Positions 55,897-64,000 of a DNA stretch of 64,000 nucleotides are shown piece after piece (positions within the stretch are counted from its first letter, which is position 1; each line of letters starts with the position of its first letter). The stretch lies in the NCBI RefSeq assembly GCF_001467615.1, contig NZ_LNYA01000001.1:103586-167585 (forward strand), given 5' to 3'. The stretch is from Legionella erythra (GTDB lineage: Bacteria; Pseudomonadota; Gammaproteobacteria; Legionellales; Legionellaceae). A program made the position numbers and the translations under genes. The notes under the pieces were generated by a model. It worked only from the letters and a program-made list of their open reading frames with translations, searched no databases and was not told the origin of the DNA.

Positions 55897-56117
55897 GTTT
55901 AAATACCATTGGAATCATGCAGCCATTTTAATGCGTTATTCTTAACCCAAGATTAAATAATAAAAACAGTTTTGCCTGACCGCAAATTGTCGAACCACTG
56001 CCAAGATGAACATATTTGCGGTAAATCAACGCTAACTTCTTCACTTAAGGTAAATTTTTGCTAGACTATAGCTGGTGATCTAGAACAACAATAATGTTAA
56101 AAACACGGAGAATAACT

Positions 56118-56342
56118 ATGAAACGTTTAGCCCTTTTGGCTGTATCTTCATTCCTGGCGGTATTACTGACTGCATGTGGAGATAATGCTGAGAAGAAAGC
56201 GGAAGACAATGCGGCTGCGAATGTTGAGCAAACAACCACCACAACGCCTGCGCCAGCCCCTGCTGATCAAAACACTAACCAACAAACCACGACAACGCCA
56301 ACGGATAACAATGCAGCTACGGATGCTTCCAAGCCTGAGTAA
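56118..56342 (+). CDS. small Thr/Asn/Ala-rich lipoprotein
   Basis: 74 residues from ATG 56118, GGAGA site upstream; the ATG at 56094 is out of reach of it. Lipoprotein signal MKRLALLAVSSFLAVLLTAC with lipobox Cys20, then a disordered tail of Thr, Pro, Ala and Asn (TTTTTPAPAPADQ, QQTTTTPTDNNAATDA). No domain. Short lipoproteins of this kind are common in the Legionella envelope and of unknown role. A strong terminator follows at 56361. Confidence 0.75.
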   Translation: MKRLALLAVSSFLAVLLTACGDNAEKKAEDNAAANVEQTTTTTPAPAPADQNTNQQTTTTPTDNNAATDASKPE

Positions 56343-56360
56343 TGGTTTTTAAGAATGAGA

Positions 56361-56388
56361 AACCCCGCAATGATGCGGGGTTTTTTTT
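56361..56388 (+). terminator. intrinsic terminator of the small lipoprotein gene
   Basis: CCCCGCA (56363-56369), loop ATGA, TGCGGGG (56374-56380), followed by T8. It ends 14 bases before the pncC start. Confidence 0.92.
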
Positions 56389-56402
56389 AAGGCATAGAAA
56401 CG

Positions 56403-56909
56403 ATGAATGAAGTCATAGAGCCTTTGCTGAAATCCCTTACCGATTTATTGCGTGAAAAAAAATTGATCATTACCACGGCTGAATCCTGTACCGGCGGCTT
56501 GATTGCTTCCCTGCTGACGGAATTGCCGGGCAGCTCGGCCTGGTTTGATCGCGGGTTTGTCACTTACAGCAATGAGGCCAAACAGGAGTTGCTGGGGGTT
56601 AATCCCGTCGTGTTGGCGCAATACGGTGCAGTCAGTCTGCAAACGGCGGAAGCCATGGCCGCAGGCGCCTTAACGCATAGTCATGCCCATGTAGCCCTGG
56701 CGGTCACGGGCATTGCCGGGCCGGATGGCGGCACACAGGCAAAACCGGTCGGGACGGTTTGCTTCGCTTTTGCTGAGCGGGGAGGCCTGATGCAATCCCG
56801 TTCCTGTCTATATTCCCCGTCTTCACGCAGCCAGATTCGTTTTCTTTCCTGTGTCGAGGCTCTGCATGGCATGATTTTTTTGTTGAATCAAGCCTATCCT
56901 CAAACGTAA
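56403..56909 (+). CDS. pncC: nicotinamide-nucleotide amidohydrolase PncC (CinA C-terminal domain)
   Basis: 168 residues, the size of stand-alone PncC. It deamidates nicotinamide mononucleotide to nicotinate mononucleotide in NAD recycling. The family motifs are visible: TTAESCTGGLIASLLTELPGSSAWFDRGFVTYSN, GAVSLQTAEAMA, and LAVTGIAGPDGGTQAKPVGTVCFAFA. Start 14 bases beyond a strong terminator; it may be partly expressed by read-through. It precedes recA in many gammaproteobacteria, as here. Confidence 0.95.
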   Translation: MNEVIEPLLKSLTDLLREKKLIITTAESCTGGLIASLLTELPGSSAWFDRGFVTYSNEAKQELLGVNPVVLAQYGAVSLQTAEAMAAGALTHSHAHVALAVTGIAGPDGGTQAKPVGTVCFAFAERGGLMQSRSCLYSPSSRSQIRFLSCVEALHGMIFLLNQAYPQT

Positions 56910-56975
56910 TCGCGACGTTTGCTGCCAGTGGCCATCTGTGTGATAATTTGCCCTTTGAATACTAGGTGATTAACT

Positions 56976-58016
56976 ATGGAAGATAATAAACAAAAAGCGC
57001 TGAGTGCTGCATTGGCTCAAATCGAGCGCCAGTTCGGCAAGGGTTCCGTGATGCGCATGGGCGACAGCAGCGCAGAACGCGATATTGAAGCGATTTCCAC
57101 GGGTTCATTAGGTTTGGATATTGCCTTGGGTATTGGTGGCTTGCCTAAAGGACGTATCGTTGAAATTTATGGCCCGGAATCGTCTGGTAAAACCACACTG
57201 ACCCTGCAAGTCATCGCCGAATGCCAGAAAATGGGCGGTACAGCCGCGTTTGTCGATGCGGAACATGCTTTAGATCCCAGCTACGCCGCGAAACTGGGCG
57301 TCAATGTCGATGAGCTTCTGGTGTCTCAACCCGATACCGGTGAGCAGGCGCTGGAAATTACCGATATGCTGGTTCGTTCTGCGGCGGTGGATGTCATCAT
57401 CATCGACTCGGTTGCTGCTTTAACGCCCAAGGCAGAAATTGAAGGGGAAATGGGGGATGCTCATGTGGGTTTGCAAGCCCGCTTGATGTCGCAGGCGCTG
57501 CGTAAATTGACAGCTAATATCAAACGCTCCAATACGCTGGTGATTTTCATCAACCAGATCCGCATGAAAATCGGCGTGATGTTCGGTAACCCCGAAACCA
57601 CCACTGGTGGTAATGCCTTGAAATTCTATTCTTCCGTGCGCCTTGATATTCGTCGTGTCGGCTCCATTAAAAAGGGAGAAGAGGTGCTTGGCAGCGAGAC
57701 ACGCGTTAAAGTCGTTAAAAATAAGGTCGCTCCCCCTTTCCGCACCACGGATTTTGATATTCTGTATAATGAAGGGATTTCCCGTGAAAGTGAAATCATC
57801 AATCTGGGCACGCAATTAGGCCTGATTGAGAAATCCGGAGCCTGGTACAGCTACAAACAGGAAAAAATTGGTCAGGGTAAAGATAACGTTCGCGTTTATC
57901 TGAAAGAAAATCCTGCCATTGCTCAGACATTGGAACAACAAATCCGGGCTGAACTGCTGGTGAAGAAACTGCCGGTGACTACAATGGAAGAAGAGGTCGA
58001 GACGGCTGATGACTAA
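56976..58016 (+). CDS. recA: recombinase RecA
   Basis: 346 residues. RecA forms the filament for strand exchange and SOS signalling. Present: MRMGDSS...[36 protein letters not shown] (Walker A), [44 protein letters not shown], the L2 loop [29 protein letters not shown]. No CTGT-N8-ACAG LexA box is seen in the 66 bases between pncC and recA, in line with the absence of LexA in Legionella. recX overlaps its end. Confidence 0.98.
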   Translation: MEDNKQKALSAALAQIERQFGKGSVMRMGDSSAERDIEAISTGSLGLDIALGIGGLPKGRIVEIYGPESSGKTTLTLQVIAECQKMGGTAAFVDAEHALDPSYAAKLGVNVDELLVSQPDTGEQALEITDMLVRSAAVDVIIIDSVAALTPKAEIEGEMGDAHVGLQARLMSQALRKLTANIKRSNTLVIFINQIRMKIGVMFGNPETTTGGNALKFYSSVRLDIRRVGSIKKGEEVLGSETRVKVVKNKVAPPFRTTDFDILYNEGISRESEIINLGTQLGLIEKSGAWYSYKQEKIGQGKDNVRVYLKENPAIAQTLEQQIRAELLVKKLPVTTMEEEVETADD

Positions 58017-58461
58017 GGCGTTCGATTGTGCTTTGCGCCTGCTGGCCAGGCGGGAGCACGGTGCGCAGGAGTTGTTTGACAAGTTAATTCAGAAGGGGCA
58101 TAGCCGGGACGACGCCAACGAAGCGCTTCGTTTATGCCAACACCACCAGTTGCAAAGCGATGCCCGCTTTGCCGAGCAGCTGTGCCGCACCCGTATCCAT
58201 CAGGGATATGGGCCTTTGCGTATTCGACAGGAGTTGGAGGCGCTGCGGATCAGTGAGGACATTATGGCCCCGGTGTTGGCCGAGGAAGAAGACAATTGGC
58301 CAGGTTATGCAGAGGCTGCCTGGCTGAAAAAATTTAAGGCCCGTGTGCCTGCCTCGTTTGCTGAACTTAAGAAACAGCAACGATTTTTACTGTACCGCGG
58401 ATTCCCTGGCGATATTATCGCTCGAGTTTTTAAAGATAATTTAAACGTTGTGAGAGCATGA
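58009..58461 (+). CDS. recX: regulatory protein RecX
   Basis: 150 residues, overlapping the last 8 bases of recA. RecX inhibits RecA filament growth. The typical tandem three-helix repeats appear: [67 protein letters not shown], and [15 protein letters not shown] near the end. Its stop overlaps the alaS start (ATGA), so recA-recX-alaS is one transcript. Confidence 0.93.
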   Translation: MTKAFDCALRLLARREHGAQELFDKLIQKGHSRDDANEALRLCQHHQLQSDARFAEQLCRTRIHQGYGPLRIRQELEALRISEDIMAPVLAEEEDNWPGYAEAAWLKKFKARVPASFAELKKQQRFLLYRGFPGDIIARVFKDNLNVVRA

Positions 58462-61058
58462 ACAGTTCAGACATTAGAAAAGCATTTATTGAGTATTTTG
58501 CCCAACGAGGTCATCAGGCCGTCGAATCCAGTTCCCTGGTTCCCGGTAATGATCCCACCCTGTTATTTACCAATGCCGGCATGGTGCAATTCAAAGACAC
58601 CTTTTTAGGTCTCGAGCCGCGTCCCTATACGCGGGCCGTGAGTTCACAGCGTTGTGTGCGGGCAGGCGGTAAGCACAATGATTTGGAAAATGTCGGGTAC
58701 ACGGCCAGGCATCATACTTTTTTTGAAATGCTGGGTAATTTCAGCTTTGGCGATTATTTCAAGCGTGAAGCCATTCGTTATGCCTGGGAATTTCTTACCG
58801 GGGTGTTGAAACTTCCTGCGGAAAAACTCTGGGTAACCGTGTTTGAAGACGACGATGAGGCGGCGGATATCTGGTTAAAGGAAATGGGGGTATCGCCTGA
58901 GCGTTTTTCCCGATGCGGTGAAAAAGATAATTTCTGGTCCATGGGCGATACAGGACCCTGCGGCCCCTGCACCGAAATTTTTTATGATCATGGACCGTCT
59001 ATCCCTGGCGGGCCGCCAGGGAGTCCGGATGCCGATGGCGACCGCTACATCGAAATCTGGAATCTCGTCTTCATGCAATTCAATCGCGACAAACAGGGCC
59101 AATTGCATCCTCTGCCCAAACCCTCTGTGGATACGGGCATGGGCCTTGAGCGCATTGCCGCCGTGGTGCAGGGTGTCCACACCAATTACGAAATCGACAG
59201 TTTCCAGCACATTATCTGCGCCATACAGAAATTAACGCCGTCTACGGCAGCCAATCACCCATCCCTTAAAGTCATTGCTGATCATATTCGCGCCTGCTCC
59301 TTCCTGATTACAGACGGCGTTTTGCCCGGCAACGAAGGACGGGGCTATGTGTTAAGGCGCATCATCCGCCGTGCGGTTCGGCATGGGAATAAACTGGGGT
59401 TGCAATCGCCGTTTTTCTCAAGCCTGGTTGTTCCTTTAATTGACGTGATGGGCGATGCATATCCCGAATTAATGGATAAACGTGAACAAATCGAGCGGGT
59501 GCTTACCCAGGAAGAAAATCAGTTCGCCCGTACGCTCGAGCAGGGGCTTCGTTTACTTAAAGGCGAGATTCAAACCATGGCTGGGCGCGAACTCCGTGGT
59601 GAGGTGGCGTTTAAGCTTTATGATACTTACGGATTTCCTCTGGATTTAACGCAAGACATTGCCCGTGAGCAGGATTTGACGGTCGATATTGAAGGGTTTA
59701 ACCGCTGTATGCAGCAACAGCGGGAACAATCCCAATCGGCTAGCCAGTTTACCACCGATTACTCTCAATCCGCACAATTGCAGGAAACATCCACTTTCCA
59801 TGGCTACGAGGTCGAAGCGATGACCAGTACGGTGACGGCCCTGCTAAACGAAGGTCAGCCAACGGAGGTACTGGTGGCGGGTATGAAGGGAGCTATTGTT
59901 CTTGCCGCGACACCCTTTTACGCTGAAAGCGGGGGTCAGGTCGGGGACAAGGGGCAATTGCTGGGTGAGGACGCGTTATTTCAGGTCGAGGATACGCAGC
60001 GGGTCGGGTCTGCCATTGTTCATTACGGTGAGGTGCTCAAGGGAAGATTCACGGCTGGTCAATCGGTTGAAGCAAAAGTGGATTCGCTGCGTCGCGGTGC
60101 CATTCGCTTAAACCACACCGCCACCCATTTGTTGCACGCCGCGTTAAAACAGGTCGTTGGCGGCCATGTCCAGCAGAAAGGATCGCTGGTTGACGCGGAG
60201 CGCGCCCGCTTTGACTTCTCTCATTATGAAGCCTTGACAGCGGAACAAATTCATCGTATTGAATGCCTGGTCAATGCTCAGATCCGTGCCAATCATCCCG
60301 TGGTCACTGAATTAATGACCATAGAGGAAGCCAAAAGCAGCGGTGCGGTCGCCTTGTTTGGTGAAAAATACAGTGACGAGGTTCGGGTGCTGTCTCTGGG
60401 TGATTTTTCCAAAGAGCTCTGCGGCGGGACACATGCTATCCGCACGGGTGACATTGGTGTGTTCAAGATCATCGCGGAATACGGCATTGCGAGTGGTGTA
60501 CGCCGCATTGACATGATGACGGGCGCTTATGCCTTAAACTGGATTAATAGCCAGTTAGACAGCCTGGATGAAGTGGCTAAGAAATTAAAAACCACCACGC
60601 CGCAGGCAGTTGAAAAACTCACGCAATTGCTGAATGAGACGCGACAGCAGGAAAAAGAATTGGCTCGCCTGCAAGCCAAGCTGGCTGCAAAATCCGGTGA
60701 CGATCTGTTGTCAGAAGCAGTTAAAGTCGGCAAAGTGAACCTCTTGGTTAAAAAGCTGGACAATGCCGATAGCCAGTGCTTACGCACGACCCTGGATCAA
60801 TTGAAATCCAAATTGGACAATGCTGTCATCCTGCTTTATGCCATTGATCAGGATAAAATGAATGTGGTGGCAGGAATTAGCAAAAATCTCATAGGCCAGG
60901 TGCCCAGTGCGGGCTTATTGGTTAAGCACTTGTGCGGCAAGGGCGGTGGACGTGACGATATGGCCCAGGGAGGCGGCACGGTGCCAGCTGATTTGACAGC
61001 CAAACTGGCAGAAATTAAAAATATGGTAGGGGATGCTGAGAAATCAGCCACTCTTTAA
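58458..61058 (+). CDS. alaS: alanyl-tRNA synthetase
   Basis: 866 residues. AlaS charges tRNA-Ala and edits mischarged Ser/Gly. The catalytic domain shows SSSLVPGNDPTLLFTNAGMVQFKDTFLG, the class II motif ARHHTFFEMLGNFSFGDYFK, GDTGPCGPCTEIF and the motif 3 region GYVLRRIIRRAVRHG. The editing domain shows HTATHLLHAALKQVVG and the metal motif ELCGGTHAI. The C-Ala domain is present (GKGGGRDDMAQGGG). Full length. Confidence 0.98.
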   Translation: MNSSDIRKAFIEYFAQRGHQAVESSSLVPGNDPTLLFTNAGMVQFKDTFLGLEPRPYTRAVSSQRCVRAGGKHNDLENVGYTARHHTFFEMLGNFSFGDYFKREAIRYAWEFLTGVLKLPAEKLWVTVFEDDDEAADIWLKEMGVSPERFSRCGEKDNFWSMGDTGPCGPCTEIFYDHGPSIPGGPPGSPDADGDRYIEIWNLVFMQFNRDKQGQLHPLPKPSVDTGMGLERIAAVVQGVHTNYEIDSFQHIICAIQKLTPSTAANHPSLKVIADHIRACSFLITDGVLPGNEGRGYVLRRIIRRAVRHGNKLGLQSPFFSSLVVPLIDVMGDAYPELMDKREQIERVLTQEENQFARTLEQGLRLLKGEIQTMAGRELRGEVAFKLYDTYGFPLDLTQDIAREQDLTVDIEGFNRCMQQQREQSQSASQFTTDYSQSAQLQETSTFHGYEVEAMTSTVTALLNEGQPTEVLVAGMKGAIVLAATPFYAESGGQVGDKGQLLGEDALFQVEDTQRVGSAIVHYGEVLKGRFTAGQSVEAKVDSLRRGAIRLNHTATHLLHAALKQVVGGHVQQKGSLVDAERARFDFSHYEALTAEQIHRIECLVNAQIRANHPVVTELMTIEEAKSSGAVALFGEKYSDEVRVLSLGDFSKELCGGTHAIRTGDIGVFKIIAEYGIASGVRRIDMMTGAYALNWINSQLDSLDEVAKKLKTTTPQAVEKLTQLLNETRQQEKELARLQAKLAAKSGDDLLSEAVKVGKVNLLVKKLDNADSQCLRTTLDQLKSKLDNAVILLYAIDQDKMNVVAGISKNLIGQVPSAGLLVKHLCGKGGGRDDMAQGGGTVPADLTAKLAEIKNMVGDAEKSATL

Positions 61059-61066
61059 CCCTGTTT

Positions 61067-61092
61067 CGGCCATTTAATGGATGAAATGGCCG
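61067..61092. terminator. 9-pair hairpin between alaS and mscL
   Basis: CGGCCATTT (61067-61075) and AAATGGCCG (61084-61092), 8-base loop AATGGATG. No T-tract, so it may be a weak terminator or an mRNA processing site. Confidence 0.45.
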
Positions 61093-61115
61093 TCCATGAC
61101 TAAAGGGATTTTATA

Positions 61116-61505
61116 ATGGGTTTCTTCACCGAATTTAAACAGTTTGCCATGCGTGGTAATGTGGTTGATCTCGCCGTGGCCGTGGTGATTGGCGCTGCTT
61201 TCGGAAAAATCGTTTCTTCACTGGTTGATGGGATTGTCATGCCGCTTATCGGCTTGCTGTTAGGCGGTATAAATGTAGCCAATAAATCCTTTCAGATTGG
61301 TGACGCCGTTGTTAAATGGGGCGCGTTTTTACAAACCGTTATTGATTTTACCCTCATTGCTTTTGCTATTTTTGTAGTTATTAAGCTCATTAATTTGTTG
61401 CAGCAAAAACAGGATGAAGCGCCGGAAAAACTGAGCCGTGAAGCGGCCATTTTAATCGAAATTCGCGACTTGCTGAGTCGCAAGGATACCCACTCATCCG
61501 ATTAA
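61116..61505 (+). CDS. mscL: large-conductance mechanosensitive channel MscL
   Basis: 129 residues, AAAGGG site. MscL opens under membrane tension to protect from osmotic downshock. The N-terminal helix MGFFTEFKQFAMRGNVVDLAVAVVIGAAFGKIVSSLVDGIVMPLIG (helix 1) and the second helix TVIDFTLIAFAIFVVIKLIN are classical, followed by the C-terminal bundle helix (RDLLSR). Confidence 0.97.
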   Translation: MGFFTEFKQFAMRGNVVDLAVAVVIGAAFGKIVSSLVDGIVMPLIGLLLGGINVANKSFQIGDAVVKWGAFLQTVIDFTLIAFAIFVVIKLINLLQQKQDEAPEKLSREAAILIEIRDLLSRKDTHSSD

Positions 61506-61570
61506 TCAACAATCCATTTATTGCATGCCAGGCCGGTCCCTTTGCTCACGACCAGGAATAACTGCCTTTT

Positions 61571-61599
61571 TAGACGCGGTAGCTTATCTTTGCTATACT
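61571..61599 (+). promoter_or_regulatory. putative sigma-70 promoter of the small membrane-protein gene
   Basis: TAGACG (61571-61576) and TATACT (61594-61599) with a 17-base spacer, 29 bases before the ATG at 61629. Confidence 0.55.
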
Positions 61600-61628
61600 T
61601 TACATGTCTTCACTGCTGGGAAATTATC

Positions 61629-61826
61629 ATGGCTGAACTACTCAATTTAATAGCACTGATTATTATTACCGGCGTGCTGATGTGGCTTGTGAATGTATTT
61701 ATTCCCATGCCTGGCGCGATTAAAACCCTGCTTAATGTCTTGGTGTTAATTATATTAATTCTTTATATCCTGCAATTTTTTGGTTTAATCCATACCGTTT
61801 TACCGACTATTCGATTATTCCGTTAG
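61629..61826 (+). CDS. small two-helix membrane protein (Thivi_2564 family)
   Basis: 65 residues from ATG 61629; longer in-frame starts from 61521 would run through the promoter and lack support. Two membrane helices (LLNLIALIIITGVLMWLVNVFI and LLNVLVLIILILYILQFFGLI) flank a conserved turn PMPGAIKT. This fits the Thivi_2564 family of unknown function, widespread in gammaproteobacteria. It has its own promoter and terminator. Confidence 0.8.
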   Translation: MAELLNLIALIIITGVLMWLVNVFIPMPGAIKTLLNVLVLIILILYILQFFGLIHTVLPTIRLFR

Positions 61827-61845
61827 CGTGATTCAAACGATAATG

Positions 61846-61870
61846 AAGCGGCTTGTTGGCCGCTTTTTTA
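61846..61870 (+). terminator. intrinsic terminator after the small membrane-protein gene
   Basis: AAGCGGC (61846-61852), loop TTGTTG, GCCGCTT (61859-61865), followed by T's to 61869. Confidence 0.88.
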
Positions 61871-61919
61871 CTTCATATTGGTCTATATTTATACAATAGT
61901 GCTGCTGCAGAGATTTACT

Positions 61920-63953
61920 TTGGCCGTTGATAAAGACAAGCTGCGTGACGTGTTGAATGAAGACCAACAGACCATTCAACAACGATTAAATTCACAAATT
62001 GGTCATTATACTGACATTGATACCGAACAATTCGTAAGTAGGCGATTGAATGAGGACGCGCAGGCTGAATTATACCGTGGCGTTCCGCTTGATGCGCATC
62101 ACCCCAAGGCGCCTGCGGATGACAGTGGTCAATATGATCCGCAGTATTTTCGAAAAAAGTTCATTGCTCACATTGCTGCCATTGAGGCCGGCAAAGAACC
62201 GTCATATAAAGGCGATGCGCGTAAACGGGCTCTCGATCCTGCTTCGGCTACAATCTCCATGCAGGATTTTTTGGGTGATGAAGGGGTAAAACTTTATCGT
62301 CTGGCCCTTGAAGAGGAATTAAACAGCAGGGAATACCGCAACGCCCTTTTCCATGCCTCCACTGAACATTATCCCGGAGAAAAATGGGCAGAAAGACCAG
62401 CTATCATTGTTTCCGGCCCCTCAGCCAGCGGTAAAACCGTAGCCACGCAGGCGGCTGTTGAGCAGGCAAAACGCTTTCTACCAAAAGCCGAGCCCGTGGA
62501 TTATTCCGGTAACGATGTTGTCGCCATCGACGGGGGTAAAGCGCGTGAGGTTTCACAAATGCGCAAACTGGTTATTCAGGCTGCTAATCACAAAGGGTTC
62601 TCAGGCATTCAGGATTTGCACAAACACAGTTCTATTCTTGAAAAAGCCAAGGATAGTATGCGCGAAGCGGTGATGAAATCCGATTTGGGGTTTGTTATTC
62701 CTGAAACGTTTTCATCGTGGAGTATCCCTTTTCATAAAATCCATGACTTGATGAAAAAAATCGACACCTTGCCTGGAACCAAACAACTGTTTAGCCGTGT
62801 GGTGGGTGAAGAACCCTCCTTGTTCCAGAAAATTGTCAATTTTATGGGTAACAGGCGGGCCTGGAAACGTGATGGGTTTGAGCAACAGCCCGATCTTGAT
62901 TTGAATAATCAACGCATATCCGAATCCAAAGCGTATGGTGCGCGGGGTTTTGGTTTTGGTGTGAAAGGATCTGAGGGTGCGGAAAAATGGTTTAAGCGGC
63001 ATAGCAAAGACAAGCTTTCAATGACCATTACCAATGACTTGATGCTGGTGAGGGAACATCCGCCTGGATCTCAGCAATGGCAGGAGGCGGAACCCGGCGA
63101 ACCAGGTGTGGAATTGATTTCACAGCGGGTCTTTCACTATTGGCAGTCTTTACAGGAGGTGGACGATGGACGCTCGTTAAGCATTGCTGATAAATATTAT
63201 GCAAACCTGGATTTTAAAACCTTTTGCAGGGAAGTGACTCGCCCTGACGATTTGATTCGGTTAAAACAAGATCCAGAAAACCCCCGACAATGGCTTGCCG
63301 CTTCCATCCATGATCAGGGCGCGTTGTTGGTTTCTCAGCGAGTCTATGACCAATGGCGATTTTTGCAGGCGAATAGTTCACAATGGCTCTATGACAAGCA
63401 GGCAGGGCGGTTAAGTGAGGGGGATAAGAAAAATCTCTTGGACAGCCAGTTAAGCCTTGAAGATTACAGTAAAAAAGTCATTATCCGTCCTCATATTAAA
63501 ACCTCGTCAGAAATTGAGATTACAGTCGCTGTGGATGCCGTCAGGAACCGCCATGTAAAACTGAAAGAAGAATTGGATGCCGGTCAAAAAAGAGGCCGAT
63601 TGTCCCCGGAAGAGATAGAGGCGTTGCAGGTAAAAATCAGCGTACTTAAAGGTTTCGAAATTGCCCTTAAAGATTTAAATACCCCAAGCAAAGATAATTT
63701 AATTGCACTGAGAGATGATATCGATATGAAAATTAAAGGATTAAAAGAAGAGGGGTATACCCATAAATTTTACAGTGCAACTGAAAGGGTATTAAAGAAT
63801 CTTCAAAGCGCAGTGGATAAAGCCATTAACGAATTCGATGGCAGGCCGACCAGTACTCAGGACTTTAAAGAAGCACTGGCCGAGATAGCCAATGACACTG
63901 CCTACACCTCAAATGTGTCAGCAGGACCAGGGTCTGTAAATAATTTTGTGTAA
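61920..63953 (+). CDS. zeta-toxin-like P-loop protein with an internal duplication, effector candidate
   Basis: 677 residues from a TTG at 61920 with AGAG 6 bases upstream; longer readings from 61878 or 61899 fall in the promoter region (TACAAT at 61892). After a helical N-terminus, a P-loop GPSASGKT (166-173) is followed by VVAIDGGKAREVSQM (about 200-214) and LGFVIPETFSSW, an arrangement like the zeta-toxin/UDP-GlcNAc kinase core. Residues 372-413 and 443-484 are diverged copies of one another (NDLMLVREHPP...SQRVFHYWQSLQ and DDLIRLKQDPE...SQRVYDQWRFLQ). The C-terminus is charged and helical. No antitoxin gene is adjacent, and the size far exceeds simple toxins, which favours an effector. Function unproven. 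Confidence 0.6.
   Translation: MAVDKDKLRDVLNEDQQTIQQRLNSQIGHYTDIDTEQFVSRRLNEDAQAELYRGVPLDAHHPKAPADDSGQYDPQYFRKKFIAHIAAIEAGKEPSYKGDARKRALDPASATISMQDFLGDEGVKLYRLALEEELNSREYRNALFHASTEHYPGEKWAERPAIIVSGPSASGKTVATQAAVEQAKRFLPKAEPVDYSGNDVVAIDGGKAREVSQMRKLVIQAANHKGFSGIQDLHKHSSILEKAKDSMREAVMKSDLGFVIPETFSSWSIPFHKIHDLMKKIDTLPGTKQLFSRVVGEEPSLFQKIVNFMGNRRAWKRDGFEQQPDLDLNNQRISESKAYGARGFGFGVKGSEGAEKWFKRHSKDKLSMTITNDLMLVREHPPGSQQWQEAEPGEPGVELISQRVFHYWQSLQEVDDGRSLSIADKYYANLDFKTFCREVTRPDDLIRLKQDPENPRQWLAASIHDQGALLVSQRVYDQWRFLQANSSQWLYDKQAGRLSEGDKKNLLDSQLSLEDYSKKVIIRPHIKTSSEIEITVAVDAVRNRHVKLKEELDAGQKRGRLSPEEIEALQVKISVLKGFEIALKDLNTPSKDNLIALRDDIDMKIKGLKEEGYTHKFYSATERVLKNLQSAVDKAINEFDGRPTSTQDFKEALAEIANDTAYTSNVSAGPGSVNNFV
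63033..63158 (+). repeat. internal duplication, copy 1 (zeta-toxin-like gene)
   Basis: Codes for residues 372-413 (NDLMLVREHPP, later ISQRVFHYWQSLQ). Pairs with 63246-63371. Confidence 0.65.
63246..63371 (+). repeat. internal duplication, copy 2 (zeta-toxin-like gene)
   Basis: Codes for residues 443-484 (DDLIRLKQDPE, later VSQRVYDQWRFLQ). It shares the [ND]DL-L, Q-W and SQRV-(H/D)-W--LQ skeleton with copy 1. Confidence 0.65.
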
Positions 63954-64000
63954 TTAGTCATAGTATATAATCTGTCGGCGCTGGATAGTGTTGACAATAT

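Noticed and set aside
56910..56975. LexA/SOS box before recA
   Set aside because: No dyad of the CTGT-N8-ACAG type in the gap.
61111..61116. TATAAT directly at the mscL start
   Set aside because: It ends inside the start region (its last bases form the ATG), so it cannot be a -10 for mscL; coincidence.
61629..61826. Antitoxin partner for the zeta-toxin-like gene
   Set aside because: The upstream small gene codes for a two-helix membrane protein with its own promoter and terminator, not an epsilon-like antitoxin.

Overview
The window reads as a chromosomal segment of a Legionella species or a close Legionellales relative. The main reasons are an aspartokinase fused to diaminopimelate decarboxylase, GroES/GroEL of the Legionella HtpA/HtpB type, a RecB/AddA-like helicase-nuclease, and several long lineage-specific proteins without signal peptides that look like Dot/Icm effectors (acidic or polar C-termini, ankyrin-like repeats, a protease-like triad, a P-loop kinase). 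The species cannot be fixed from the sequence alone. No rRNA, tRNA, CRISPR array, transposase or phage gene was seen.

Layout. 1-1,843: the start of an RND-efflux adaptor gene (leaving the window leftwards), then three small envelope proteins: a secreted protein, a His-rich lipoprotein and a BON-domain lipoprotein. 1,972-6,628: a housekeeping block glyA-nrdR-nusB-thiL-pgpA plus an AI-2E/PerM-type permease, tightly packed and partly overlapping. 6,729-12,115: a small unknown protein, a periplasmic solute-binding protein, a methyltransferase, a VOC protein and glnE. 12,235-19,601: an unknown protein, rimO, dsbD, the heat-shock operon groES-groEL with a good sigma-32 promoter, and a KdoO-like LPS hydroxylase. 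19,779-24,938: a Dps/ferritin protein, a membrane-anchored spermidine-synthase-like protein, an MltA-like protein and a dicarboxylate/glutamate symporter.

24,974-31,165 is the main accessory region: three consecutive large proteins of unknown function, the last two being diverged tandem paralogs. After it come a secreted Ntn hydrolase, a DUF421 membrane protein, parE, an Mrp-type Fe-S carrier ATPase, an APC permease, a RecB/AddA-like helicase-nuclease and the fused lysine-pathway enzyme. 43,879-45,742 has a FadL-like porin and a small secreted protein. 45,859-54,042 is a minus-strand chain mutS-tamA-tamB-hemB in which every junction is an ATGA overlap. Next is a protein with a papain/C58-like Cys-His-Asp pattern and ankyrin-like repeats, whose 5' end looks broken or translationally coupled to a 22-codon ORF. 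56,118-61,826 holds a small lipoprotein, pncC, recA-recX-alaS, mscL and a small membrane protein. The window ends with a 677-residue zeta-toxin-like P-loop protein carrying an internal duplication.

The least-described content is the effector-like set (24,974-31,165; 54,152-55,896; 61,920-63,953). Other points of interest are several unexplained dyads in promoter regions (8,040-8,070; 16,527-16,557; 19,711-19,733; 43,714-43,740; 45,786-45,822) and terminators that sit directly in front of the next gene's ribosome binding site.
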